Shown one piece after another: positions 14,930 to 23,349 of a stretch of 40,326 bases of DNA. The notes beneath the pieces were generated by a model. It was not told the origin of the DNA. It made no database searches and worked only from the letters and a program-made list of their open reading frames with translations. This DNA is from Streptomyces sp. NK15101. GTDB lineage: Bacteria; Actinomycetota; Actinomycetes; Streptomycetales; Streptomycetaceae. Where the stretch lies: positions 1 through 40,326 of the forward strand of contig NZ_JAINVG010000074.1 of the NCBI RefSeq assembly GCF_020400725.1. The letters run 5' to 3'. The position numbers and the translations under genes were made by a program. Position 1 is the first letter of the stretch. Each line of letters opens with the position of its first letter.

Positions 14930-14962
14930 CCTCACCGAAGGAGCCCGGCTTCTTCGGTGAGG
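14930..14962 (-). terminator. Hairpin, second of two tandem terminators
   Basis: CCTCACCGAAG and CTTCGGTGAGG form an 11-bp perfect stem with an 11-base loop. It has no T-run, but directly follows the stronger terminator in the minus direction and may act as a backup. Confidence 0.55.
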
Positions 14963-14970
14963 CACGGAAA

Positions 14971-15009
14971 AGGGCGCCCGCCCCGGACTCGCCCCCCGGC
15001 AGGCGCCCT
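14971..15009 (-). terminator. Rho-independent terminator of the DUF6301-like gene
   Basis: Arms 14971-14982 and 14998-15009 pair over 12 bases with one mismatch. In the minus direction the stem is followed by TTTTCC. It lies 37 bp past the stop of the minus-strand gene at 15046. Confidence 0.75.
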
Positions 15010-15045
15010 GTGGCCGCGCCGATCGGCGCGAGAGGCGTCAGGCGG

Positions 15046-16104
15046 TCAGCCTGTCGGCAGGCCCAGCCCGTAGTAGGTGACGTGGTAGTCGTCCACGTAC
15101 CCCGCCTCGCCGCCGATGATCAGGTCGGTGGGATCGCTCGCGCCCGCCGCCCTGGCCGTGGCCACGAGCATCTCGGCGAGGACGCGGCCCTTCGGCGCGC
15201 CGGGGCCGCCCGCGTCCACGCGCCACACCGGATCGTCGTCGCCGAAGACCGATGCCGTGTGCGGGAATTCGGCGACCGTGCCCCAGCCGAGTGCGGCCGG
15301 ATCGACGTCGTCCGGGGCGAAGCAGGCGATCGAGAGCCGGTCGCCGCACACCACGTCGAAGAGGAGGGGAGCACTTCGTCCGTTGCGCCCGTAGAACGGC
15401 ATCCCGATCCGGACCCCCAGGGCGGTGGTCTCGGCGGGCAGCGCTCCCAGGAAGTCTCCCAGCGACCGGGTGACGGTCTCCCAGCTGCGGGCGGTCCAAC
15501 CGCCCGGGAATCCGAGGCCGACGTTGGCCTGGTCGCGGTTGCTCCCGAAGAAGCCGCTGATCGCGTGCTCCTCGCCGTGGCCTTGACGCCAGAACCAGTT
15601 CTCCGCGGGGTCGGTGGGCTGCAGGACCAGCTCCGGACCCGACTTCCCGGCCCGCAGTTCGAGCGTGTCCGGCCTGCCGCGCCAGCGCAGGAAGGGAGCG
15701 CCCCAGAGCGGCTCGCTGTCGTAGAACGGGCCCATGTCACCGTGCGAGCCCATGACGGACGGCTTGCCCAGTGCGGCGGTCACCTCCTCCTTCGCGGCGC
15801 GGAAGGCCGCCGCCTGCGCCGCGGCGTCCGGCGCGGGAACCGCCACCGGGACCGCGAGCTCCACGTACGACTCGCCGTCGACGTAACGCTTCTCGTAATC
15901 GCCGACCGGGCGCAAGCGGGCATCGCCCGAGGACCGGCCGGTGATCAGCACGGTAGCGTCCGCCGTGCCGCCCCAGGCCCACCCCAGCTCGGCCGCCGCA
16001 GCCCTCACGCCCTCCGGTGTCCAGCCGTCCGTGTCCGCCGCGACGAGTCGCCGGGCGAGCTCTCCGACGGACTCCTCCGCCGTGTTTCCCTGTTGTACGT
16101 TCAT
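15046..16104 (-). CDS. DUF6301-like hypothetical protein
   Basis: The 352-residue cytoplasmic protein has no catalytic motif I can identify. It begins MNVQQGNTAEESVGELA with a helical segment (TPEGVRAAAAELGWAW), then strands rich in aromatic residues (LRWRGRPDTLELRA; ENWFWRQGHGEE), and ends in DLIIGGEAGYVDDYHVTYYGLG. The pattern of Trp-rich beta strands with an opening GWAW resembles DUF6301 proteins of Streptomyces, but the match is from memory and not certain. The ATG at 16104 follows AGGATGG; the frame is open to 16650, but that extension is Arg/Ala/Cys-rich and not protein-like. It appears monocistronic, with a clear terminator downstream. Confidence 0.6.
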   Translation of the reverse strand: MNVQQGNTAEESVGELARRLVAADTDGWTPEGVRAAAAELGWAWGGTADATVLITGRSSGDARLRPVGDYEKRYVDGESYVELAVPVAVPAPDAAAQAAAFRAAKEEVTAALGKPSVMGSHGDMGPFYDSEPLWGAPFLRWRGRPDTLELRAGKSGPELVLQPTDPAENWFWRQGHGEEHAISGFFGSNRDQANVGLGFPGGWTARSWETVTRSLGDFLGALPAETTALGVRIGMPFYGRNGRSAPLLFDVVCGDRLSIACFAPDDVDPAALGWGTVAEFPHTASVFGDDDPVWRVDAGGPGAPKGRVLAEMLVATARAAGASDPTDLIIGGEAGYVDDYHVTYYGLGLPTG

Positions 16105-16430
16105 CGGCCCATCCTGCCGCATCCCGGACCGGGTCCCTGCGGGTCGCGCACCGGTGGGCGACGGACCTGGTGGAGGGCCGCAACCCCGGTGAGCTGCGGC
16201 GGCCCGACGGGACCGTTCTTCCCGTGCTCCGGGCCGCGCGCAGCACCCCCCGCGTACAAGGTCCGGGCACCTGCCGTTGACGCAACCGGAACGCACGCCA
16301 TCCGGGCGCCCCGGCCGCGCAGCCCGGATCCCGGAGGCCGACCGCTCCGCAGCGGCAGCCGCACGGGGCCCGGCGCGGAGGAGGCGGCGGCCCCCTGAGC
16401 TCAGGCGTTCTGATTCCGGAGGGCCGGCAG

Positions 16431-16458
16431 AGGCCCCGCACCGTTCCGTGCGGGGCCT
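16431..16458. terminator. Perfect 11-bp hairpin
   Basis: AGGCCCCGCAC and GTGCGGGGCCT enclose the six-base loop cgttcc. No T-run follows on either strand, so it is a GC-type terminator or another RNA structure; no adjacent intact gene is clearly its client. Confidence 0.45.
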
Positions 16459-16538
16459 GCACGCCGTGCTCGGTCGCCGATCGCGGGACCGACGCGGGCG
16501 ACGAAGCCGAGCGGGGAGGAATCCAGCCACCCGCAGGC

Positions 16539-16691
16539 ATGGCTGATTGCTGGCGCAATCCCGAATGCAAGCCTTCGGACAAGTGTCCCCAATGGCCCGG
16601 CGGCCCCCTAACTCGCCGCTACGGCACCGATTTAGGACACTATCTCCCATTCGTGGGTAACGTGGCGCTGTCGATCAGTCACCCAGAATGA
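16539..16691 (+). CDS. Doubtful 50-residue ORF with Cys residues
   Basis: This frame starts MADCWRNPECKPSDKCPQW and ends in HPE before TGA. It has three Cys in a spaced pattern, but the only ribosome binding site (GGGGAGGA) is 18 bases upstream, too far for normal use. It includes a rare TTA codon, and third-position G/C is low. It may be non-coding. Confidence 0.18.
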   Translation: MADCWRNPECKPSDKCPQWPGGPLTRRYGTDLGHYLPFVGNVALSISHPE

Positions 16692-16722
16692 GATGCGGGA
16701 TGTGATCTCGTTCACACTGAAC

Positions 16723-17352
16723 TCACGACTGGCGGTGGATATTTGCAATCCCGAACGGTCCGTCCGCAGGTGCGACGCAAGCCTCGACCTCCGTCAGTTC
16801 GCCGTTGGCGGTGCCGTCCAGGCACAGGCGTCCTCCCTTGTCGCGGAGGTCGACGACGAACTTCGTGACCGTGCCGGACCGCTTCAGGTCGTGGATGCGC
16901 TCGTCGATGTAGCCGAGGCCGTTCAGCACCTTCCTGACCTGGGCGGGATCGGGCCGCTCGAGCTGCAGGAGCGCCTCGGCCACGCGCTGTTCGTGCTGGA
17001 CGCCGGCACACCAGTCGCGGGCGTCCAGCTCCGCCTCCGGGCCCGCCGTGGGGGCGACGGGCTCGACCGCGCCGCCCGGTGGCGGCTCCACCGTGGCGCC
17101 GGGCGGCGGCTCCACCGGAGCGGTCGGCGCCTCGCCCTCCGGGGCGGCCGGCGACTCCCTCTTCGTGCCCGGTGGGGGGCACTCCCGCGCCACCTCGTCC
17201 AGCATCCCGACGAAGGCCGCGTCCTCCCCGGCCGAGACGGCGTCGACGGACCTGCCCCGCCCCTCCGGGGGGTCCGGCTGCTCGGAGCCACAGGCGGCCA
17301 GGGTCAGAGCGGCGAGCGCCGTCACCGCCAGGGTGCGCCGACGGCGGCGCAT
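16723..17352 (-). CDS. Secreted lipoprotein, unknown function
   Basis: From the ATG at 17352 the protein begins MRRRRRTLAVTALAALTLAACGS: a basic n-region, hydrophobic core and lipobox LAAC, so it should be lipidated and anchored outside the membrane. A long Pro/Glu/Ala linker follows (EPPPGATVEPPPGG), then a C-terminal domain of about 100 residues with Cys residues (RDWCAGVQHEQR, GGRLCLDGTANG, EACVAP) that could form disulphides. An alternative ATG at 17394 would extend the n-region; neither has a good ribosome binding site. The domain is not recognised. It is divergent from the phospholipase gene. Confidence 0.72.
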   Translation of the reverse strand: MRRRRRTLAVTALAALTLAACGSEQPDPPEGRGRSVDAVSAGEDAAFVGMLDEVARECPPPGTKRESPAAPEGEAPTAPVEPPPGATVEPPPGGAVEPVAPTAGPEAELDARDWCAGVQHEQRVAEALLQLERPDPAQVRKVLNGLGYIDERIHDLKRSGTVTKFVVDLRDKGGRLCLDGTANGELTEVEACVAPADGPFGIANIHRQS

Positions 17353-17509
17353 TACGGGGTCAACTGCCCTGATCCGGGCTCGGGTTCGCTTCATGTGCCC
17401 AGTCTTGGACGGGACCGCACGCGCCACATGAGTACGCGTACTCAACCTCGGCCGGCGGCCGGGGATCTTCACTGCTGCAAGGAAGCGGAATCAACTACCT
17501 CTACATACA

Positions 17510-17523
17510 GGCCACTTGTGGCC
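17510..17523. promoter_or_regulatory. 14-bp palindrome in divergent promoter region
   Basis: GGCCACTTGTGGCC has perfect six-base arms around TT, 67 bp upstream of the YD-repeat phospholipase start and between two divergent genes. It is a plausible operator for an unidentified regulator. Confidence 0.35.
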
Positions 17524-17589
17524 GAGATCGGCGCCGGTCTACGGTCCGCAGCGATCAAGCAACACACCTACGACACGAGGGGGGAACTC

Positions 17590-19242
17590 GTGCGCAAGAC
17601 AGCCCTGCCTGTCATGGCCGCGCTCTCCATGGCGCTGCTGATACCGCAGCAGACCGCCGGAGCCACCGTCATCGGGCAGCCGCAGGCCGCGGCCGCCACC
17701 GTCGATCCGCCGCTGGCCGACGGGGAGATCCAGCAGGTCGGTCCCGGCCTGTACTCCACCGCGGAGAAGTCCTTCGAGCTGTACGAGACCGATGTGGCCG
17801 AGGGCCTCATGGGCCGTACCCACACGGTGACCGAAGGCACGGACGGGGTCGCCCGGCCGGAGTCGGCGCCCGCGACCCGCCCGGACCAGGGCGTCTTCGG
17901 TCCCGGCTGGGAAGCCGGGTTCCTGGGGGGCCAGCTCAACCGCAAGCTGGAGCAGAAGACCGACTCCGTCGTGGTCACCGACCTCGACGCGAAGGTCTCC
18001 GTCTCGTACGCCCTCAAGAGCAGCGTCGACTACCCGAGCGGCGGCGGCGTCAAGAAGTACGAGACCGCCACCGGCGACAAGCTCACCGAGACCACCACGT
18101 ACAACGAGGCGACCGGCACGCTGGTGACCACCGCGGTCGAGACCCTCGCCCCGGCCACCGGCACCCCGGACACCGACGTGACCGGCGACCAGGACGCCGG
18201 CGCGGCCATCGGGGTCGCCAACCTCACGGCCACCTACAACTGGAAGCAGGTCGCTCCGGGCACCGACAAGTGGCGTGTGACCGGCCTGGGCAACCTGGCC
18301 GACGGCGCCACCGCCACGGTCTCCTACGACACCAAGGGCCGGGTCGCCACGGTCAGCGAGCCCGCCACCGCCGACGCCCCGGCGCAGTCGCTGACGGTCA
18401 AGTACTCGACCGCCACGACGGCCACCGGCACGGCGCTCGGTGAGTACACGGGCCGCGCCAAGGAGATCACCCTCACCTCGGGTGCCACCACGCAGACGCT
18501 GGCGCGCTACTCCTACGACGCCTCGGGTCTGCTGCGCGGCGTGACCAACCCGGTCGAGGGCACCGACCCGGTCTCGTCGTACTCCTACGACTCCACGGGC
18601 CGTGTCTCCGACATCGCCTCGCCGACCAACGGCGAGTGGGACCTGACGTTCCCGGCCGAGTCGGCCGCCCCGGACGCCGCGCCCGTCGGCACCGACCTGC
18701 CGTCCTCCACCGAGCCCCTGCAGGGCCCGGCCGGCGACGGAACCGCGACCACGCCTCCGGCCGGGGACTTCACCACCGGTGAGATCACCGACCCGCAGGC
18801 CTACCCGCGCTACTGCAACCGCGCCACCGAGTGGATGTGGTACCTCAACCGCGGCTGCGTCGCGTGGGCCGCGCACTACGGCTGGCACTGGCCGGTCTTC
18901 CGCTACACGCCGACCGGCTTCCGCGTGGCGGGCATCCTCAACGACGGCTGCAGCACCCCCGGCCCGAACATCAGCCGCCCGGGCGGCTTCAACTTCCGGG
19001 CCGCGTGCGACACCCACGACTACGGCTACGGTCTGATCGGCAACACGTACAAGGGCTACAGGTACTACCTGGACCGCAGCAAGAAGTCGAACGTCGACAA
19101 CGCCTTCTACACCACGATGAAGACGCACAGCTGCAAGGCGTACAACATCCTGGTCCGCTGGAAGTGCAACTCCTACGCGTACGTCTACCTCAAGGCCGTG
19201 GCCTGGAAGGGCAACCCGAAGAACGGTGCCAACGCGACCTGA
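17590..19242 (+). CDS. Secreted YD-repeat protein with C-terminal phospholipase A2 domain
   Basis: The GTG at 17590, behind GAGGGGGGAA, starts a signal peptide (MRKTALPVMAALSMALL, cleavage near ATVIG or QAAAA), so the protein is exported. The middle is a beta-rich region with three RHS/YD-type repeats (VSYDTKGRV about residue 241; YSYDASGLL about 306; YSYDSTGRV about 329). After a Pro/Thr linker, the last 110 residues are a prokaryotic phospholipase A2: FNFRAACDTHDYGYG with the catalytic His-Asp pair about residues 475-477, flanked by Cys residues for disulphides and a KSNVDNAFYTTM helix. PLA2 cleaves the sn-2 ester of phospholipids. YD repeats joined to a C-terminal enzyme resemble polymorphic-toxin layout, though the repeat region is short. 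A strong terminator follows. Confidence 0.88.
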   Translation: MRKTALPVMAALSMALLIPQQTAGATVIGQPQAAAATVDPPLADGEIQQVGPGLYSTAEKSFELYETDVAEGLMGRTHTVTEGTDGVARPESAPATRPDQGVFGPGWEAGFLGGQLNRKLEQKTDSVVVTDLDAKVSVSYALKSSVDYPSGGGVKKYETATGDKLTETTTYNEATGTLVTTAVETLAPATGTPDTDVTGDQDAGAAIGVANLTATYNWKQVAPGTDKWRVTGLGNLADGATATVSYDTKGRVATVSEPATADAPAQSLTVKYSTATTATGTALGEYTGRAKEITLTSGATTQTLARYSYDASGLLRGVTNPVEGTDPVSSYSYDSTGRVSDIASPTNGEWDLTFPAESAAPDAAPVGTDLPSSTEPLQGPAGDGTATTPPAGDFTTGEITDPQAYPRYCNRATEWMWYLNRGCVAWAAHYGWHWPVFRYTPTGFRVAGILNDGCSTPGPNISRPGGFNFRAACDTHDYGYGLIGNTYKGYRYYLDRSKKSNVDNAFYTTMKTHSCKAYNILVRWKCNSYAYVYLKAVAWKGNPKNGANAT

Positions 19243-19310
19243 TCACGGGTCCGCGCACCTTCTGACGTCGTACGGCACGACCTCCTGACGGAGCAGGCTC
19301 CTTGGGCCTG

Positions 19311-19351
19311 AACGGGCCGGGTGGCGGACACCCCTCGCCGCCCGGCCCGTT
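19311..19351 (+). terminator. Terminator of the phospholipase gene
   Basis: AACGGGCCGGGTGGCG pairs with CGCCGCCCGGCCCGTT: 16 bp with one mismatch and a nine-base loop. It starts 69 bp after the stop codon. No long T-run, as is usual in this group. Confidence 0.7.
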
Positions 19352-19456
19352 CCGCCAGGACCTTTCACCCCATCGCACCCCACACCTCCCCGGGCTGCGC
19401 CGTGTCCGCTTCCCCACGGGCCGAGTCATGACGCGCCCCCTGCTCACCGAGGCAAT

Positions 19457-22252
19457 ATGAAGAGAACGATCTGGGCGACGGTCGTCACCGCGATGACGGC
19501 CGTGACCCTCGGCGCCGCGATACCGGCCCACGCCGTCACGCCGACGAGCACCACGACAGCGGCCGAAGCGACGTCCGACCCGGTCGACCCGCCGCTCTAC
19601 GACCAGACGGCGGGCGGCGGCGAGGTCCGCGTCAACGTCGTCACGGAGACCCTCGCGGACGTCGCCGACGCGGCGACCGCCGGCGAGACGAAGCAGCAGT
19701 TCGACACCGTGCCCGTGGTCACCCTCAAGGTGGACCGGACCGGCCTCGACGCGCTCGCCGCCAAGCCGGGCGTGGTCAGCGTCACCGAGGACAAGGTCGA
19801 GCCGCCGACCCTCGACCAGAGCATCCCGCTCATCGGCGGTGACGACGCCGCCGCGGCGGGCAAGACCGGTACGGGCCAGACGATCGCCGTCCTGGACACC
19901 GGCGTCGAGACCGGTCACCCGTTCCTGAAGAACCGCGTCGTGGCCGAGGCCTGCTTCTCGCCGAGCGACGCCGAGAGCGGCATCGTCAGCCTGTGCCCGA
20001 ACGGCACCGACACGCAGGAGGGCACCGGTGCCGCCGACACCGCGACCGGACCCTGCGCGACCATGACGGCCTGCGACCACGGCACCCACGTGGCCGGTAT
20101 CGCCGCGGGCAACGGCACCGGCATCACGGGCGCCCCCAAGCAGGGTGTGGCGCCGGGCGCCAACATCGTCGCCATCCAGGTCTTCAGCCAGTTCACCACC
20201 GAGGAGTTCTGCGGTGGCGCCGCCCCCTGCGTGGGCAGCTACCAGAGCGCCCAGCTCAAGGGCCTCGAGCACGTGCTGAAGCTCAAGCAGGCCGGTACGC
20301 CGATCGTCGCGGCCAACCTCAGCCTCGGCAACGGCCGTTACGCCACCGCCTGCGACAGCGATCTGCGCAAGCCGGTCGTGGACAGCCTGCTGAGCGCCGG
20401 CGTCGCCACCGTGATCGCGGCCGGCAACAACGGGCACACCGACGCGGTGAGCATGCCCGGCTGCATCTCCTCCGCCGTCACGGTCGGCTCGACCACCGAC
20501 GACGACGAGCTGTCCGCCTTCACCAACCGGGGCCCGCTGCTCGACCTGTTCGCCCCCGGCACGGGCATCGTCTCCTCCGTGCCCGGCGGCACCTACGCCT
20601 CCAAGAACGGCACCTCCATGGCCGCGCCGCACGTGGCCGGTGCGTACGCGGTGCTCAAGCAGGCCTTCCCCACCAAGAGCGTCGCCGACCTGACGGCCCT
20701 GCTGAAGAGCAGCGGCCGGGGCATCGTCTACACCGGTGCCACCACCCCGCGGATCGACCTCGGCACCGCCGTCACCGGCGGGGGCACCACCCCGAAGCCG
20801 GCCGGAATGACCGACTTCAACGGTGACGGCGCGGAGGACATCGCGATCTCCGACCCCCAGGCCACCGTGGGCACGGACGCGAAGGCCGGCCTGATCCGCA
20901 TCGTGTACGGCGGCGGCAAGGGCACCGCGGAGATCAGCCAGGACCTGGACTGGGTGCCCGGCGGCTCCGAGGCGGACGACTACTTCGGCGAGACCCTGGC
21001 CACCATCGACTGGAACAAGGACGGCTTCACCGACCTGGTCGCCGGAACCCCGAGCGAGACCGTCGGCACCGCCACCGACGCCGGCTTCGTCGACATCCTC
21101 TACGGCGCGGCCGGAGGCCTGGGCACCGGCACCCTGAAGGCCACGCACCTCGAGCAGGGCGCCGGTACCAGCGGGATCGCGGCTTCGGCGTCCGAGGCGG
21201 GCGACCGCATGGGCCACCGGATCGCGGCCGCGGTCAACGACGCCGGGCGACCGTACCTGATCATCAGCCTGCCCGGCGAAACCATCGGCACGGCCACTCA
21301 GGCGGGCGCGTTCTTCTACGTGCACGGAACCACCAGCCTGGCGGTGAACCAGTCGTCGGCCGGGGTTCCCGGGGACCCCGAGTCGGGAGACCTCTTCGGC
21401 TGGTCCGTGGCCGCCGACCAGAACTACATCGCCATCGGCGTCCCCAACGAGGCCATCGGCACCACGACGAAGGCCGGCGGCGTCACGATCCTCGACGCCA
21501 ACCGCTTCGACTCCACCGGCCGTCCCCTGCCGCTCGCCGGACTCGACCAGAACAACGCGGCCATCTCCGGCGGTTCCGAGGCGGGCGACCAGTTCGGGTA
21601 CGCGGTGGCCATGGCGCCGTTCCGGGCCAGCGGCGCAGCGGCCGCCACGGAGTCGATCCTGGCGATCGGTTCGCCCGGTGAGAGCGTGACGGTCGGCACC
21701 GAGGACCGCGCCAACGCCGGTCGTGTGGTGCAGATCCGCATCAAGCCCGACGGCACCTGGAGCTACCTGCGCGAGCTCAAGCAGGGCACCGCGGAGGACG
21801 ACGTGTCCGGCACCTCCGAGGTCGGCGACCGCATGGGCGAGTCCCTCACCGCCGTCAACACCGCCCCCGGTTCGGTGAGCACCGTGGCGTCCATGCGGCT
21901 CGCCGTGGGAACGCCCGGCGAGGACATCGGCACCGTCGCCAACGCGGGCGCGGTCCACACGTTCTCGCTGGCCGGATCGGCCGGTCCGAACGACCGTTGG
22001 ATCGAGGCCGGCGACGGCGACGGCATCCCCGGTCCTCCCGGCGCCAACCAGTACCTGGGCAGGAGCATCCACTTCACGGCGACCAAGCTGTACGTGGGCA
22101 TGCCCTCCGGGCCCCTGGCCACGGGCGCGCTCTACGCGCTGCCGATGTCGAACGTGACGCAGGGCGGCACGGTCGCGCCCACCACCACGTACAAGCCCGG
22201 CTCCGGTGGCCTCCCGGCCAACGGCGTGGCCTTCGGCTACTCGGCACGGTAG
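19457..22252 (+). CDS. Secreted subtilisin-like serine protease (S8) with FG-GAP repeats
   Basis: The ATG follows GAGGCAAT. A Sec signal peptide ends at AHA-VTP (about residue 26), followed by an inhibitor-like propeptide (VVTLKVDRTGLDALAAKPGVVSV). The S8 triad is complete: Asp in AVLDTGV (about 147), His in DHGTHVAGIAAG (about 210), Ser in NGTSMAAPHVAG (about 387), with the oxyanion Asn in AAGNNG. After about residue 450 come repeated FG-GAP/integrin-type blades with calcium-binding loops (DFNGDGAEDIAI; DWNKDGFTDLVAG) and recurring GSEAGDxFG and GxPGExxGT motifs, predicted to fold as a beta-propeller. It should act extracellularly on proteins, the propeller probably mediating substrate or surface contact. 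At 931 residues it is typical of the two-domain form. Confidence 0.93.
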   Translation: MKRTIWATVVTAMTAVTLGAAIPAHAVTPTSTTTAAEATSDPVDPPLYDQTAGGGEVRVNVVTETLADVADAATAGETKQQFDTVPVVTLKVDRTGLDALAAKPGVVSVTEDKVEPPTLDQSIPLIGGDDAAAAGKTGTGQTIAVLDTGVETGHPFLKNRVVAEACFSPSDAESGIVSLCPNGTDTQEGTGAADTATGPCATMTACDHGTHVAGIAAGNGTGITGAPKQGVAPGANIVAIQVFSQFTTEEFCGGAAPCVGSYQSAQLKGLEHVLKLKQAGTPIVAANLSLGNGRYATACDSDLRKPVVDSLLSAGVATVIAAGNNGHTDAVSMPGCISSAVTVGSTTDDDELSAFTNRGPLLDLFAPGTGIVSSVPGGTYASKNGTSMAAPHVAGAYAVLKQAFPTKSVADLTALLKSSGRGIVYTGATTPRIDLGTAVTGGGTTPKPAGMTDFNGDGAEDIAISDPQATVGTDAKAGLIRIVYGGGKGTAEISQDLDWVPGGSEADDYFGETLATIDWNKDGFTDLVAGTPSETVGTATDAGFVDILYGAAGGLGTGTLKATHLEQGAGTSGIAASASEAGDRMGHRIAAAVNDAGRPYLIISLPGETIGTATQAGAFFYVHGTTSLAVNQSSAGVPGDPESGDLFGWSVAADQNYIAIGVPNEAIGTTTKAGGVTILDANRFDSTGRPLPLAGLDQNNAAISGGSEAGDQFGYAVAMAPFRASGAAAATESILAIGSPGESVTVGTEDRANAGRVVQIRIKPDGTWSYLRELKQGTAEDDVSGTSEVGDRMGESLTAVNTAPGSVSTVASMRLAVGTPGEDIGTVANAGAVHTFSLAGSAGPNDRWIEAGDGDGIPGPPGANQYLGRSIHFTATKLYVGMPSGPLATGALYALPMSNVTQGGTVAPTTTYKPGSGGLPANGVAFGYSAR

Positions 22253-22266
22253 AAGGCGGTCGATGT

Positions 22267-22300
22267 GCGGCCCCCGGAGGCAACGGCCTTCGGGGGCCGC
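22267..22300 (+). terminator. Terminator of the protease gene
   Basis: GCGGCCCCCG pairs with CGGGGGCCGC and the stem continues with AGGC/GCCT after one mismatch, with a short loop. It lies 14 bp past the stop codon. Confidence 0.75.
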
Positions 22301-22418
22301 GCTTCGGTCGCGCGGCTGATCGCCCAGGCCCTGACCGACCCGGCGGCACCGGTCGTCGTCGCTGGGTCGCTGCCCTCGTTCACCGCGCGGTTCGTCCCGG
22401 CGTGAAGGCCGCCGCCTC

Positions 22419-23246
22419 TCAGATCGCGGTGGAAAGTGCCACGTGACGCCATCGGTCGAGTTCCCGTCGCACCAGATCCAGCTTCGCCTCGACGCGCTCG
22501 ACCGCGTCCGCGCCCAACTGCAGGCGCAGCGGCGGCTCGTCGACCTCGGTGAGGTCGACGACGGCTCTGGCCGCCTTCACCGGATCGCCCGGCTGGCGAC
22601 CGGCGTGGTGGGCCAGCGCCGCGCGCACCGGTCCCGCGCCGGCGGTGTAGTCGGCGATGGCGGCCGGTTCGACCCGGAGGCTGGAGCCGTTGAGGAAGTC
22701 GGTGCGAAACCCGCCCGGCTCCACGATCGTGACGCGCACGCCGAGCGGGGCCAGTTCGCCGTGCAGCGCCTCGGAGACGCCCTCCAGGGCGAACTTCGAC
22801 GCACCGTACAGGCCCACCGCCGGAGCAGTGGCGAAGCCGCCCACGGACCCGATGTTCAGGACGTGTCCGGAGCGCTGGGCGCGCAACGTCGGCAGGGTCG
22901 CCCGCAAGGTGTTGAGCACGCCGAAGACGTTGACGTCGAACAGTGCCCGGGCAGCCTCGTCGGAGGTCTCCTCGACCGCGCCCACGAGGCCGTGGCCCGC
23001 GTTGTTGACCACGACGTCGATCCGGCCGAACTCCGCCAGGCCCGTCTCCACCGCCAAGGCCAGCTGCTCCGGTTCGGTCACGTCCGCGTTCACCGCCAGC
23101 AACCCGTCCGGCTCGTTCGGGTACGCCCGGAGCACCGCCGACGCATCCCTCGCCGTGGCGATCACGCGATGGCCGCGGTCCAGCGCCTCACGAGTGATCT
23201 CCGCGCCGAGCCCACGCGAGGCACCCGTGACAAACCAAACGCTCAT
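22419..23246 (-). CDS. SDR-family NAD(P)-dependent oxidoreductase
   Basis: This is a classical short-chain dehydrogenase of 275 residues: nucleotide-binding TGASRGLG at 7-14, the NNAGHG motif near residue 84, catalytic Ser in IGSVGG and the YGASK Tyr-Lys pair, and EPGGFRTDF at the substrate side. Arg-rich residues after strand 2 (TARDASAV) suggest NADP preference, which is inference. The substrate is unknown. The ATG is preceded by GGGAGAAC. It is divergent from a MerR-type regulator with a 19-bp dyad between them, the usual arrangement for an SDR gene induced through its own regulator. Confidence 0.92.
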   Translation of the reverse strand: MSVWFVTGASRGLGAEITREALDRGHRVIATARDASAVLRAYPNEPDGLLAVNADVTEPEQLALAVETGLAEFGRIDVVVNNAGHGLVGAVEETSDEAARALFDVNVFGVLNTLRATLPTLRAQRSGHVLNIGSVGGFATAPAVGLYGASKFALEGVSEALHGELAPLGVRVTIVEPGGFRTDFLNGSSLRVEPAAIADYTAGAGPVRAALAHHAGRQPGDPVKAARAVVDLTEVDEPPLRLQLGADAVERVEAKLDLVRRELDRWRHVALSTAI

Positions 23247-23293
23247 GTTCTCCCGTACTCCCGTCGTCCGGTGGCCCAGATGGCCGACGGACC

Positions 23294-23312
23294 GACGCTA
23301 GAACCTAGAGTC
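23294..23312. promoter_or_regulatory. MerR-type operator between SDR and regulator genes
   Basis: GACGCTAGAACCTAGAGTC is a 19-bp dyad with one mismatched pair (eight-base arms, three-base centre). It has the length typical of MerR-family operators and sits 47 bp upstream of the SDR start and 37 bp upstream of the regulator start. Confidence 0.65.
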
Positions 23313-23349
23313 GGGTCCAGATCAACAGCTGTGTGAAGGGAGGGCGCCC

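Larger units (their letters stand above)
14717..15045. other. Intergenic stretch with promoter side and terminators
   Basis: This 329-bp stretch lies between two minus-strand genes. Its left part must hold the DUF5685 promoter (the moderately AT-rich bases 14800-14870 are the best candidate). Its right part holds two strong hairpins listed separately. No gene is supported. Confidence 0.6.
16105..16722. other. Long intergenic stretch with a hairpin and decayed coding-like pieces
   Basis: This 618-bp stretch has no secure gene. Bases 16131-16279 (+) read as a coding-like segment (ATDLVEGRNPGELRRPDGT) ending in TGA with no start, possibly the end of a lost gene. A strong hairpin occupies 16431-16458. 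Bases 16540-16720 are less GC-rich and contain a 50-codon frame listed separately. Confidence 0.45.

Noticed and set aside
16131..16279. Plus-strand coding-like segment ending in TGA
   Set aside because: No start or ribosome binding site and no family recognised; at most the last fragment of a lost gene.
22265..22405. 46-codon plus-strand ORF after the protease
   Set aside because: It overlaps the terminator hairpin, lacks a ribosome binding site and has no similarity I recognise.
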